This document shows positions 36,040 to 48,253 of a DNA stretch of 64,000 nt, in pieces. Within the stretch, counting starts at the first letter, position 1. Each line of letters begins with the position of its first letter. A program made the translations under genes and the position numbers. The notes beneath the pieces are model-generated. The model saw only the letters and a program-made list of their open reading frames with translations. It did not search any database and was not told the origin of the DNA. The DNA comes from Microstegium vimineum (Eukaryota > Streptophyta > Magnoliopsida > Poales > Poaceae). Where the stretch lies: the NCBI GenBank assembly GCA_022036555.1, contig CM039123.1:10169217-10233216 (forward strand). Direction: 5' to 3'.

Positions 36040-38155
36040 ATATGTGGGTCTTGGTAGTTCACATGTTGTAGAATGTTATGGAGATGTTGATTGGGATAGA
36101 CTGCAAATTGGTAATACAATTGATGAAGAGTGTGAGGGTGTGCTAGATATAATTGATGAGGATAAGTTGTTCTGTCTTTTAGGTTTGAGAAGTGATGATG
36201 ATCAACATGATAGGCCTAGTGAGGCTGAGGCTCACACTACCGCTGAGAGGGATAACACAGTTGGAAATAGAACTACTGACATTGATGTTGACCAACTGAT
36301 GGTGCAATTCCTGTTGATGATCATATACTAGGGAAAAGGCTATGCTAATGATCCTAATAGGCCTTGTATGAATATTGGCACCGTGTATCCAAACATGAAG
36401 GAGTTAAGATTGGCTATGAAACCATTTGCAATAAATGATGAGTTTGAACTACGCTTAGTCAAAATAGATAAGACAAGATACATTGTTGATTGCAATGTAG
36501 ATGATTACTCTTAGCATCTTAATGGGCGAACACAACCTGATGGAATGACTGTCAAGTTGTATAACTATTTGCTAATTGTATGTCACCATTTTTTTTGTAG
36601 ATATCTAATATTTTGGCTATTGGTTTGTTGCAGGTTACAACTTTGATTGCTCTACATACTTGTACTTCTAGCGCAAGGAGGAGGACCACCACTCCATCAA
36701 GTGCCTAGGTGGCATTAAAGGTCATCCATCACCTCAGCAAGGATTCCATCGTAGGCACCAAAAACATACAGAAATTGCTACAAGATGAGCACAAGAGGAG
36801 ACAAATTGCCTTGGAGGAGTTGTTTGGCGCGTAGCTGGCAACAGAACTTCCAAATGTTGTTCAATTGGAGAGCATAGGTACTTTGATACCAACAATCTTG
36901 CAGAGATTTTCAATAATTGGATCAAAGATTGGAAGGACCTACCTATACTTGAGCTTGGTGACAAGATTAGAGAGATGATAATGACACTGAAACAAGAGAC
37001 GTGCAACTTCAAAGACGCTTCATGGTAGGATCCTACCTACAGTACTACAACAATTGAAAGAAAGGACTAGGGGTTTAGGAAACTTAACATTTGTGAAGGC
37101 AGGTGCTTTTACTGTAGAGATACATGACACAACCAGCACAAATATAAGCATGTTGTCAAGTCACATTTGCAATATCTTCAGTGGCATCACACTGGAAAAC
37201 CTTGTCAATATGCTTTGGTTCTCATAATAGCACAACAAAGTTCTAATGTTAAGATGGAAGACTTTATTCATGATTATTACTCGGTGAAGAGGTTCAAGAA
37301 TGCTTATAAGAGACTGATAGAGCCACTTCTAGATAAGACCCAGTGGCCTGAAGTTGTGCTTGACTTTGCAGTTAACACACCATTAGCTAAAAGACCTATT
37401 GGAAAGCCTGGAAAACTATGAATCAAATGATGTCTGGAGGGGGGAAGTGGTGGCATGGGCAAAAAGATGCAAAGAATATTGCCAATCAGGTCGATAAGGA
37501 TGCAGAAATGAAAGCTGAGAAAGCTCCTAAGGGAAAGAGGCAACTAATTACAAGGAAAAGGAAATGCAAGCGATGCGGTGAATTGGGTCATAGAGAAACT
37601 AGCTACCAGTGCAAGCTTAATGGGACAAAGAAAACATAACATCTTTTATTTTTCATTATATTCTTTGACTGTTTTAAATATTTTTTTGTTATTTTTCTCC
37701 TTGCAGAAAAAGGAAGCCCAGGAAAAATACTACTAAATATGGGTCAAATGCTGAAGTCCCAGCAAAAAGGGCAAAGAAGCAAGATAAGGAGCTTGAAAAT
37801 TCTACTGTGCAAGCTGAGAATGATAATGCAAGCCATGAATGATACTGCTATAGTCCCATTTATTCTAGAAAATTCAATAATTTCAATTGTCGTAACCAAC
37901 CTCACCAAACCGACCAAGGAAACAATCTTGTAAGACAGCCCAATTAGGCTGAAATATCAACCATTTATACTTTTTGAAAACTGCAATGTTCAGTTATTTA
38001 ATTTTGCTCCTTTTTTCAGCCACTTAGCATTCTTGATGGGAGAAGTCACAAATGGCCAGCCTACTGATAGGTCACCCAGCACCACTCAAGGAATACCAAG
38101 AAAGAAGAGAACAACATTGAATAAGTTGGTCCCAAGGAAAATAAAAAAATTCTGA
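36040..38155 (+). pseudogene. mudrA: Decayed MuDR (Mutator-like) transposase
   Basis: Fragments of a MULE transposase appear in order on the plus strand. There is an acidic N-terminal part (DVDWDRLQIG), then the MuDR domain motif YPNMKELRLAMKPFAINDEF at about 36380-36440. Degenerate catalytic-region text follows, with several frame changes and stops (around 36510, 36680-37080). Next come a SWIM-type block (QWHHTGKPCQYALVLI, 37171) followed by YYSVKRFKNAYKRLIEP, a CCHC zinc knuckle CKRCGELGHRETSYQC (37567-37614), and the tail TTLNKLVPRKIKKF ending near 38155. The many stops show it is not functional. TIRs were not found. Source could be an old autonomous MULE; no link to the small MULE at 22118 is evident. 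Confidence 0.8.
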
Positions 38156-38860
38156 GAACATGTGTTGTTTTTATAACCTATGTGTTTGATGAACACGTGT
38201 ATTGTATGAGTTTGTGAACCTTTTTTATTTGAAAACATTATTGCTACCAGACTTGTGTGTTTCTAAAACTTATACTAGACTTGTGTGTTTCTAAAACTTA
38301 ATTGTATGTTGGATGCTTTCTTATGAACACTGTGCCATTAAGGAGAAAATAGTTTATGTCACTTGAGAACATTATATGTCATTTTCATTGATTCATGTGC
38401 TAGTCGGGGCGCTAGGTGTGCTCGCCGACTCGCCGTGGGGGATGCTCGCAGAGGACAGCAGCAATGCACCCCGCTCGATCTGTTTTTGCCTCCCTCCATT
38501 CCATCCCAACACAGGAGCTCGTGAAAGAAATATAAAAAATAGAAAAGAGGCAGGAGCAGAAGAGGAAGAAAAGAGTCCCAAAGTCCTTGGATGGTATTTT
38601 GGCGTGGTGGCCATGTTTCATAATAGTGATCCGGCAAAACCTCGTTGCGGGATGGAATTCTGGCAAAGCCAAAGCACGTTTCTCATAACGATTGAAATTA
38701 AAAGGCTCCCTTATTTGTGGTTGTGCATGCACACTACAATTCAGCTGGAAGAAGCACAAAATAACTAGCTGCATCCTTGTCTGATGAGCACTGGCCCGGG
38801 TCACATCTATCATTACATTGGATGGCTTCCAAACACTAGAAAATAGTGATGGAGGCCAGT
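38156..38860. other. Spacer between MuDR remnant and CCR-like gene
   Basis: A direct duplication of 24-27 bases (AGACTTGTGTGTTTCTAAAA...) lies at about 38250-38300. The right part should contain the 3' untranslated region of the minus-strand reductase gene. Open frames at 38376-38768 are not recognisable. Confidence 0.35.
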
Positions 38861-41737
38861 TCATTCCTCAGCATTCATGCGGTAAAAATAAGGTAGCCGG
38901 CAAGGATCACCGTCCACATCCTGAAGAAGGCCAGCCTTTTTGTAGCATTCAACACTATCGGCTAGTGTCTCCTCCAGTTTCCTTGGTTCCCATCCTAGAT
39001 CAAGCAGTTTACCTGAGGTAACTGCAACCTTACATCCAACATCTACCATCCTGGATATGAATATATATATATATATGTAAGTGTCAATACTCAAAACTAA
39101 GGATGTCACTTAGTAGTCCACACCACTCTTCTTATGGTAGTATATATGCTATACTTACTTGTCCACATAACTGTAGTTAGGGTACATGATCTTCATAACA
39201 GCCAACAAGTCTTTTATGTCCATTTGGTCTAATGAGCATATGTATCTCGAAGATGGTTCAGCATACTCATATGCTAGAACAAAGGCATCGGCAACATCGC
39301 GAACATCCACTATGGGCCAGAATTTGTTGTTCATTGTGTCATGGCCTCCTTCAGTATATGGAATAAAAATCATAAGAAAGTTTGTCAGAGACGAGTACCA
39401 AGGTAACAGAAGAGTTAAATAGTATTAGTAGTATATATAACCTTTTATCATATATACGAGAACTTTGCTGCTAGTGTTGACTACCACAGTCTGCAACAGA
39501 GGGCCAAAGACGAGACCAGGCAAAAGAGTAACAACATGAAGTCCGTTCCTTTTGCCGTATTCCAGAGCTCTCTCTTCAGACTCGGTCTTTGCAAGAGCAT
39601 ACCAAATCTGAAACAACAAGTAAAATAAACTCACGTTATTTGGGCATTAGTCCTAACGTCACTTTTTACTAGAACTTGCTACGATTCTAGAGTTCATTTA
39701 TTAGTTTATACTCTATCCATTCCAAAATAAGTGCATTTCTGAGTATGCAACTGGATAAGTGTTTGTTCATATACATACCTAGAAATATATTTAAATTTAA
39801 TTTAGGACAGAAGAAGTAAAAAAAGTAAATTATGCTTGAATGCTAGACCTTTCAATAATGCACTTATATATGCACATGAAGATTTTGGTAGAATTCAGCT
39901 TCTGGTGTGTAAAGTGTAAACTAGTACTAACATGATGACATTTCTGAGTTCTGACCTTATTCTGCTTGCAGAAGTCTTTATCTGACCAGCAACTTTCATC
40001 TATAAGTTTATCTTGAGGCCAGTTCGGATCAAAACTGACAGAAGCCAGGGACGAGACCAGGATGATTTTCTGCACTTTCGTAGCTGAGCAAGCTTCCAGT
40101 ACGTTCATGGTGCCTTTCACTGTTGGAGCCATCATCTCTTTCTGTACAGATGAGGTTAGCAAAAGGATAGTAACTAAAGAATAATAGAGGGTTAATTTAT
40201 CAGTTGCTCATATATGTCACAAACAGAAGCTCACTTTGTAACGAACAAAAACCTTTGCACATCCGTTTATTTTTCTTAGTTTTTTCTTATGGACTTCTAT
40301 TTTTTTTTCTATTTTTGTTCTAATTCATATTCCTCAAAGATTGGCTAAGTTTATAGAAAATATATTGACATCCACAATACCAAATAAATACACTATTTAA
40401 GACATGTTTGGTAGTGGATTTAACAAAAACTAATTTGATATGTATGCCCCATGTAAAAAACTGGACTCCAGAATTAAAAATACCGCATTCACCCTTTATT
40501 TGGTACTTTGTGCATATTACTGTAGTCAAATCAACATGTGGGTTCCATGTAATTCGTATTATCCAATCCACTCATTTCTATTAGTAGTTGATTAATTGAG
40601 ATAAAGACTTATCCATGGATAACTCACTATCCATACCCTCCCATGAACATCTATTGAATAAAAAAGTTATACATACCCTACCCAAATAGGATGGGTAAGT
40701 GTTTGAGTATGGGCAATGGGTACCCAGGAACAGGTGATCAGACTCGGTGGCAGGGATGAAAGCAAATTTGGTAGGTGCTATCCTTGTTTTTTCAATGTTA
40801 CCTAGTTCAGTGGTAGCAGGAACCGGCATTCGTTTGGGGAAGATAGGTTCTATTGTCGGTAGGTGCATTGTTGTGGAAGGGCATGAGGAAGAGTAGCAGG
40901 AGGTTGAGGAAGTGTAGCAAGATGGGAGTTTACTCTGCTTGCTTAGTAGGTAGTCTGCAAGTGCTGATCTTCAGGAATGGCCGCTGAACATATCAGAGGA
41001 AGGTGCAATTACAGGACACTCCCTGGCGATCTTAACAGCCTTGGTCCATTTGGAAGCAAATTAAGAAACTAAAGAAACAATAAGTCTCTGGAATCCACAA
41101 AGAGGCTTGGTCTATTTGTGGAGAATTTGATTTGCTAATTTCTTGCAATGTACACACACACACACACACAAAACTGTACAAGGAATGCTTGGTTTATTTT
41201 CCCTGTTGTTTCGTATGTACATTGATTGATGTAAAGTTTATTTTGGTGGGAGCCACTAATCTGCGTTTCGATTTCATTTGCATCAACATAAACTGCTGCT
41301 AGCACAAATGGTTGCGATTAATGGAGTATATGGATCAGTACTGATATGGATGTACGTATATCGAACGGACCTCAGGGTCAACGATCTTGTCTCCAGGCAC
41401 CGGAGAAGCCATATGGAACACCCCCTCGCACCCGGCGAACGCGGCCGCCAGTGTGCCGGAGTCGAGCACGTCGGCCTTGAATAGCCGCAGATTCTCCGAG
41501 GCCTTGTCCAGCTGCATCAGGAACTCGTTCTTCGGGTCACCTGGTATACATTTTCTCGTAAGGAGAGTAGCAGTATCCATCACAGACCACATGACAAAAA
41601 CAGACTAAGATCATGGACGAACATGGATCACGGACGGTGGCGTTGACAGCGTAGCCACGAGAGAGCAGCAGCTTGACGAGCCACGACGCGACGAACCCGC
41701 CGCCTCCGGTCACGCATACCCGCGGCGGCGACGCCAT
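38861..41737 (-). CDS. Cinnamoyl-CoA reductase-like NAD(P)-dependent reductase, 338 aa, six exons
   Basis: This is a member of the extended short-chain dehydrogenase family that includes cinnamoyl-CoA reductase (CCR) and dihydroflavonol reductase, which reduce phenylpropanoid-type substrates with NADPH in the cytosol. Exons on the minus strand are 41737-41623, 41540-41371, 40141-39956, 39607-39442, 39348-39159 and 39050-38861. All introns are GT-AG and the summed frame is open (1017 nt). Residues 1-22 hold the nucleotide-binding motif VTGGGGFVASW. ILVSSLASV carries the catalytic Ser region, and Y160-A-L-A-K164 is the YxxxK pair. PVKGT-like APTVKGTMNVLEAC is also typical. The CCR signature NWYCYGK is replaced by IWYALAK, so it is better called CCR-like than a lignin CCR. 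Length fits the family. Intron 2 is long (about 1.2 kb) and contains a (CA)n run; intron 3 holds a Stowaway remnant. Substrate unknown. Confidence 0.87.
41152..41170. repeat. (CA)n microsatellite in CCR-like intron 2
   Basis: An uninterrupted ACACAC run of about 19 bases in the long second intron. A likely polymorphic marker with no evident function. Confidence 0.7.
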
Positions 41738-42134
41738 CTCTGATCTCGACGGCGGACGGTGGCTCAGCTGTACTCTGATCTAACCAGTACTCACAGAGAC
41801 ACAGTGTGTATAAACATTATTAGTTAGTAGGTACGCAAGGCAAGTAAAACAAACATGGGCTACTATATTACCAGTAGATGCAAGTTGGTTCATGTGCCTA
41901 CCAACTCTCCCACGCCTCGGAGAGACTACTTTCTTAGTAGCTACTTCCTCAGTCCTCCATTATTTCAAAATCAAAACATCTTAAGTTTAAATAAAATTAT
42001 AGAAATTTATAATAATAAATAGATATACTATAAAAATATAATTGATAAAAAAATTAATGATACTTAGTTGGTATCATAAATATTACTATACTAGATAAAT
42101 GTCCGTACGTTGCAACGGGAAACATAATACCATA

Positions 42135-42188
<54 letters not shown>

Positions 42189-44122
42189 TTAGAAATATCT
42201 AGCTAAAACGGGTGGTAAATAACCACTCGGGTTGGGTAACTACCCTCACCTTCTTTGCAGTGGCATATATTCCATTTTTGTGTCATGATTCTAGATGGTT
42301 TGATGAAAAGTACAAGGCCACGTGATGCCTTACGAAATCCTGAGCCGAGCTTGCTTCCAGCATGCAACGCTTTGGCTTTTTTTTTTTTTGCTACTTCAAA
42401 ATTTGTGTCAGGTTGTGGGGGACTAGTAATATGCAAATTGCCATAGATTATGAACCATTCAGAATCACCAATATCGTTAGTACTACTTTTTCATGCCGAC
42501 CAACATATTTCTAAGGGATAGAAAGGCATACATAATGCATTTTCATGTTTTGTGATTTTACGAAATTTTGAGTGAACATAGCTTCTATAATGTGCATCAT
42601 TTTATGATCCATTTACACTATAATATTTCTTGCAATTAAATTTATAAAACAAGATCCTAGTATGCTGAGCACCAGTGCCTCCCAAATCTCATGCAAAAAA
42701 ATGTTTCCTCCCAATTTTATATTATAAAAAACAACCTTCTTCAATGTAAGTAAAATGGTCATAGCACGCATGAAATAATTGGGACAAATTCTAATGTAAT
42801 AAGTAATAGATTTGTAGCATCTTCGGTTAAAAAATCGATGCTAGTGGATTATCTGGAGTGGACTGAAAAATCACGTGCATATACAATAACTAAAGGGCTA
42901 CAAGGTAAAAAAAAAAATGAGTTTGAATGAGAGCACGAACGGTCCATGGTAACTTTTCACCGTCTTTTTTTACCGTCAGATGAATGGTTCAATGTACAGT
43001 CCAATCCACTTGTACCATCAACGTATTGTGGAATGCTTTTGGCTACCGTCAGATGAATGGTTCAATGAATGGCAGCATTCGGTTGCAGTGTAGTACTACG
43101 TTTCTGATTTATTCACATCACACGCATCTTGTCTGGTAGCCACTTTTGTCATAGTTATCATCCAACCAAATTCATTCATGTGCCATACCATACCTATAAG
43201 TTTTCAACTTTTTAAAATCAAACTATAGGAATCTACCATATATATTTGTATAGACTTTTTTATCAATCTTTTTCTTTTGTTTTTCCTAGATATAAGTTTT
43301 CAACTTTTAAAAATCAAGCTATATCAATATACGTAAATTTTCAAGACACTATTTTAGATAAAAACTGGTGTTCAGTTATGTAGGAAAATATTAGTAATCT
43401 AAAGGTAAAAACCATTTTCTAATTAAAGCTTACTATGAAGAAATATTATAGAAAGACTAAAAATACAAACTTTACATGCATGTTGTAGAGTGCTAAGAAG
43501 AGGGAGGAGGTGAGAGAAATGTGAGAGGAGAGGTCATGTGGTTGCAGCTTTGTGTCAGAGGAACCATTCAAGTTCTCCACTCCCGTCACATATATATTGG
43601 CATTCTGTGGCAATGGCTTGAACGGTTCATCATACTCCGTACCAAGCAGGCTGGTCCCATGTGCATTCGTTGTGCTAAGACCCTCTTTGGCACGGCTCCT
43701 ACTGGAAAAAAGTTAGGTGAGGATCATTTCTACTAGAACGTGGTGGGGATTGTTTGATTTACATGTGGATCATCGTGTTATTATAACCACACACATACCC
43801 ACCGTGTTTGTCACACTCGTCAGCTACATATCATCACCGTGTTGTGGTGAGGACCATCCCTACCGAATTTGTTTCCTCCTACTGCCTTCGGCTCCTTGCT
43901 ACAGTGCTGGAGGAACCGGAGCCGGAGGAGCCAAAAAACGTAGCTTCACCCGACTCCTAGTTCATTCTGTGAGAAGAGAGAAAAATGACTCCTTGCTATA
44001 GTGACATGTTCAGAAGGAGCCGGAGCCACTAGAAGCCCTACCAAACAAGCCCTAAATAGAAACCTGCAAAAAAAAAACTTTAGAGGCTCCTGTACTATCA
44101 TGCCGCTTGGGTAAATTGAGCA
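41738..44122. other. Promoter side of CCR-like gene and intergenic repeats
   Basis: The first 150-200 bases upstream of ATG 41737 should hold the CCR-like promoter and leader. A decayed Stowaway-like element follows (about 41943-42080), then the GTACGTTGCAACGGG repeat word at 42090-42123. A short local duplication of TACCGTCAGATGAATGGTTC occurs near 42972 and 43045. No gene was recognised. Confidence 0.4.
42136..42188. repeat. (AT)n microsatellite
   Basis: About 53 bases of almost pure TA dinucleotides directly after the repeat word GTCCGTACGTTGCAACGGGA. One of four long AT runs in the window. Confidence 0.85.
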
Positions 44123-44335
44123 TAGGCAGTTGGATTCAGTCTTGAGGACACACGTCCACAATCCACTGTTGCGGGTAGCTACCACCTCTGAGTAGGTAGT
44201 TACCCTCCGTTTCAGAAAATCCACTCTAATATATAGGCAGTTGGATTCAGTCTTGAGGACACACGTCCACAATCCACTGTTGCGGGTAGCTACCACCTCT
44301 AAGTAGGTAGTTACCCTCCGTTTCAGAAAATCCAC

Positions 44336-44344
<9 letters not shown>
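44123..44344. repeat. Tandem duplication, 2 x 111 bp
   Basis: The unit starting TAGGCAGTTGGATTCAGTCT occurs at 44123-44233 and again at 44234-44344 with essentially one difference (CTCTGAGTAGG versus CTCTAAGTAGG). The near-identity indicates a recent duplication. Read on the minus strand it gives a repeated peptide, but that frame is a consequence of the duplication and not evidence of a gene. Confidence 0.9.

Positions 44345-44396
<52 letters not shown>
44341..44396. repeat. (AT)n microsatellite adjoining the tandem duplication
   Basis: About 56 bases of TA repeats start at the end of the second 111-bp unit and are followed at once by CGGTAAATGCCGTACGTTGC, a variant of the repeat word found beside the AT run at 42136. 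Confidence 0.85.
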
Positions 44397-44397
<1 letters not shown>

Positions 44398-45109
44398 GGT
44401 AAATGCCGTACGTTGCTACGGAAAACATTAATTGTTATTGGAATCCTAACATTTTTAAAGTAATTTAACAAAATAAAATAAGAAAAAATAGGTTAGGAAC
44501 CTCAAATTTTCAATACAGTAACAGCAAAAATGAAAATAGTTGACCAAAATTATAACAAATAAACTTTAAATATATTTATGATACATAATTGGTATTATTG
44601 GAAAAATCTTTAAATCTATTTTATTTAATAAATTTATTTACATATACAAATGTTTCACGTATTTTCTAGAAATCAAGTCAAACTTGTGGCATGAAAACCA
44701 AAAGTGAACAATAAATTAGGACAGATATAGAAACTCAACGACCATTTAGAAGCTGCCAGCCTTCACAAACTCTTGATAACCAACAGTAGGTACCGAAATC
44801 ATCAAAATAGGTCCAGGCATACAGCTGTGGTGGCAGCTCTTTGAATTTTACAGCGACACAATCTAGTTAGGTATTATACGCAAGGTTCAACTGTGCCACA
44901 TCCATTCTAAAGTTTTAACTGTACTGGAAAGAACTCTCATAATCATATAACTTAAGGAACCAAAGCATTTTGCAGAGCTGTTTTGGAACATCCAAGATTT
45001 TTTATTGGCCCAACAGCAAACTCGATAATAATTTGAGTAGGTGGCAGGATAAGAGGCAGGATCCATCATACCAGATAAATCAATCATGATATAATAATCA
45101 AAATTAAGA

Positions 45110-45520
45110 GGATTTCAGTATTGCTACACAAACATAAACGCTATGAAGCACATACAAACTAAACTTGCCGAACGAAGTACATGCAAGCAAGTAGGACAAG
45201 GCAGTAAGACTCAGATGTCACCCTTCAACTGATCCCAGCTATGATCCCTGAAAAAAAAAAAGAGTAATACATGAGAAAACTTGCCCAAACTACAACCAAA
45301 GGTCCAAAGCCATTCTTAACTTAACACAGACCAACGATTACAGTCCACCCAATGATTCTAGTCAGACCATATAGAATACTAAATTACTGGTAGTTAAGAA
45401 AATAGACAAAAGCATGTTACATAGAAAACTGAATTACTGAACACTGATAGCCAAATACCAGGTTTAATTGATGCTTCAAAATTATTTAAGTGCTAATCCA
45501 CCTATACAAAAATTACTAAT
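45110..45520. repeat. Copy 1 of a dispersed duplication
   Basis: Blocks GGATTTCAGTAT..CTACACAA, GAAGCACATACAAACT, TTGCCGAA.GAAGTACAT and AGAAAACTGAAT.ACTGAACACT are repeated in the same order at 47290-47455. Copy 1 has about 235 extra bases between GTACAT and TACATAGAAAACTG. The extra part contains the possible exon noted at 45250-45213. Confidence 0.7.
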
Positions 45521-47289
45521 GCAAGCAGTAATTCTTCATGGGGTTTGAAGTGTAGCCGGCAAGACAGACCTCACTATTTGGAAGACCAAATGTTATTCCA
45601 CAAAGGACAGCTCCAATAACTGATTCGGTACTCCACGAAAGAGTACTTAAGCCACAGAAATTCCATGTCTTCCAGTTCTATCTTCCTCCATCTGCAAAAA
45701 TCAAAGGCAATGATCACCTGTAAATCATCGAGTATTTAACACGTGCGAAGTAGAAGCTGGTTTACTAATTGCTTAGCTTCATGAGAAATTTATGTTTGAC
45801 AATGCACTACTTCTCTGCCCATACAAACATGATTCTAAAGTTCAGTTATCAGCTTCGATTTAAGAATCATCTGGAAAGTTTTTTTTCTCAAATTTAGTTC
45901 CCAGATTTTATCATGTGCCTCAAAAAACCATTTCTTGGCTGTATGTATCATTGGGCATATATCAGGAACTCAAAAGTAAAAAAGAATCATGTATTCTATC
46001 TAGCAGTCACACAATTTTCCTGCAAATAGAGTGTCCATATCTATAGCCTATAGGACTGCAGCTGGCAACAGGTGCCTTGATGGCACGTGACAGCCTTGAT
46101 GCTTCTCAGAGTTGTATTAAACTGTGTAATGATGACAATGACAATTCATATTAGGTAACCGGAGAGATGGTGGAGCAACTGAAGTAACTGAGAGATGATG
46201 AAATACATGTGAGAATTGTATTAATAAATTGCAAGGCAAGAATTCTTAGATAGTTCCAGTACTTTCTTATTCAATGTGTTGGCCAATTATATCACAAATG
46301 TGAAGTCAAAATCTAAATCTCATTGACCAACAATACATATGTAACCTTTCTAAGAATTATTAAGAAGAGAATATATTAAGAAAAGACACCGGAAAAACCA
46401 ATGCTAGCCAACACAACACATTATATGCAGGTTGAAGTGAATCTAGATTTCCTGACTTCTTTAAAGAGATTTCTGTGTGGAGCATGTCGTAAATCAGAAC
46501 CTTCATGCTATTTCATTACTACTCCCTCCATTGCACAACCCTTCCTGCTATTTCTCCAGTGCCTCCTCTCTTAAACCAATTATTAAGCAAGTTTCTAGTT
46601 TCTACCAACATATATGCATATCTACAATCATGGCATCGAATTAGAATGTTTTCTTTTTGCCAAAGAAAGCAGCACATGAGCTGACGTAATTCGTAAAAGA
46701 CAAATTACGACTGTACTAATATAGAGGCCAAGTAGAAACTCCATTTTGGGCAGATCCATCACACTTTGCCAATATAAACTGTGCTAATATAGAAGCCAAA
46801 CTTGTAGAGTTCTAATTGATATCAATTGGAATTCATCTACTATTTATTTCTGACCCTACAAAAATCATATATAATATAATCTCACGTGCTTCTAATAGAG
46901 CAATCAAAAGTGTTTCTGAACCAATTGACACCTTGATTAGGACAACCATTGAGACAAGCATGTCATCGAACAATCAATTGATCCTAGATCATGAAATAAG
47001 AATCGCTCTGGTACACATACCTGAAACTCGCTGCCACTTTAGAAGATTCAGTTGGTAGATCCCCTGTTCAGTTGACTGGTCCCCTGTTCAGTTGATAGAA
47101 GATTGTTCCAGAAAGATATATCATTCAGGCAAAAAACTCTTTTGAAATTATACATACTGAGTGCAGGAAAAAATCAAGCAAGCCATGACACTTAGTGACT
47201 AACAAATTAAAATTGTCATGGGTCATGGGTACAGCTCATGCCATCATGAAACCTGATCTGATGCATTTGGGCATCCCAGCATTTCAGCA

Positions 47290-47455
47290 GGATTTCAGTA
47301 TCTCTACACAAACATAAGCGCTGTGAAGCACATACAAACTTGCCGAATGAAGTACATAGAAAACTGAATAACTGAACACTCACAGCCACCAAATACCAGG
47401 TGTAATTGATGCTTCAAAATTATCTAAGTGATAATCCACCTATACAAAAATGGTA
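47290..47455. repeat. Copy 2 of the dispersed duplication, internally shorter
   Basis: Matches both ends of 45110-45520 through to CACCTATACAAAAAT, but joins them directly at GTACATAGAAAACTG. The sequence TACAT present at both breakpoints of copy 1 suggests that copy 2 arose by a microhomology deletion. Confidence 0.7.
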
Positions 47456-47479
47456 AGCTGGGGGCTGCCGTCTGGTTAC

Positions 47480-48195
47480 CTGACTTGACTTCTGTGCCTC
47501 CTACGCCCTCCGGACTGCTTCCTCCTCGTGGCCTGCTGGAAGCAGCCTGAGCGCGGATGTTCGCTTTCTTCGGTTCTTCCTCCAATTAAATGCGTCCCAA
47601 AATCCAAATAGCTGGCCAGGAACGAACGGATGTTCGTCTTCTACCTCCAGACGCCCTCCAGCTCGCCTCTGAAGGGGCCCCAAGGGCCATACGCCGCGGT
47701 AGCTGTATTGATCTATTCAATCTCAGAGAAAGAGGGAGGGAAAGAAAAGTAGATCAGGGCGAGCCGGCGAGGAGGTGCAAAGGCAGGGTCGGAACCTGTG
47801 GTGGAACAAGGCTGGATCGGTGGCTTCAAGACGATGACGCCAAGGAGACGTGGGGGACCTGGATCCCGCCCGCCGGAGCAAGTGGAGGAAGTCGGCAGGT
47901 GCGTCCTTGTAGCAGCGTGTGGCGGCAACCGGCAACTGCGTCAGGGTGGGGGCAGATAGGCGCGGCGCGCACGGGATAAAGGCGAGGTCGTCGCTGCCGC
48001 GATTGGGAGTTGGTGGGGCACCGCTGCCCGCCGATTGGGAGGGGGCGAGGCCGTCGCTGCCGCGATTGGGAGTTGGTGGTGGCACCGTGGCCGCCGATTG
48101 GGTACTTTGGCTCGCCCTGGAACGTGGGGTGGGGGACGCCGCGGCATTGGTGGAGAGGAGGGTGCGGGTGCGGGAGGGTGCTGGCAGTCTACGTG

Positions 48196-48197
<2 letters not shown>
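47480..48197. repeat. GC-rich segment with tandem 63-bp repeat
   Basis: Sharply GC-rich compared with its AT-rich left neighbour. The unit GGCGAGG(T/C)CGTCGCTGCCGC begins at 47981 and 48044 and repeats over about 63 bases. Open frames occur on both strands, as expected for GC-rich DNA, and no domain was recognised. The left edge (about 47480) carries a possible minus-strand splice donor. Confidence 0.5.
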
Positions 48198-48234
<37 letters not shown>

Positions 48235-48253
48235 TATATATATATATATATAT
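48198..48253. repeat. (AT)n microsatellite
   Basis: About 56 bases of TA repeats with one G interruption near 48233, at the right edge of the GC-rich segment. Confidence 0.85.

Larger units (their letters stand above)
44397..47479. other. Low-copy-looking region, possible non-coding transcription unit on the minus strand
   Basis: No complete protein was recognised. A minus-strand segment at 45250-45213 has a strong acceptor (poly-pyrimidine then CAG) followed by a short open tail DHSWDQLKGDI and a stop. A second segment near 45695 has acceptor TTTTTGCAG followed by ATGGAGGAAGATAG. At about 47480 a minus-strand donor CAG|GTAACC ends a GC-rich segment. These could be exons of an unrecognised or non-coding gene. 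A diverged duplication (45110-45520 versus 47290-47455) lies within it. Confidence 0.3.

Noticed and set aside
43946..44428. Minus-strand frame with a repeated 37-residue peptide
   Set aside because: The peptide repeat is produced by the 111-bp tandem duplication and the AT microsatellite. No start context or homologue.
47590..48233. Arg/Gly-rich open frames in the GC-rich block
   Set aside because: Frames exist on both strands, overlap the 63-bp tandem repeat and run into the AT microsatellite. No homologue recognised.
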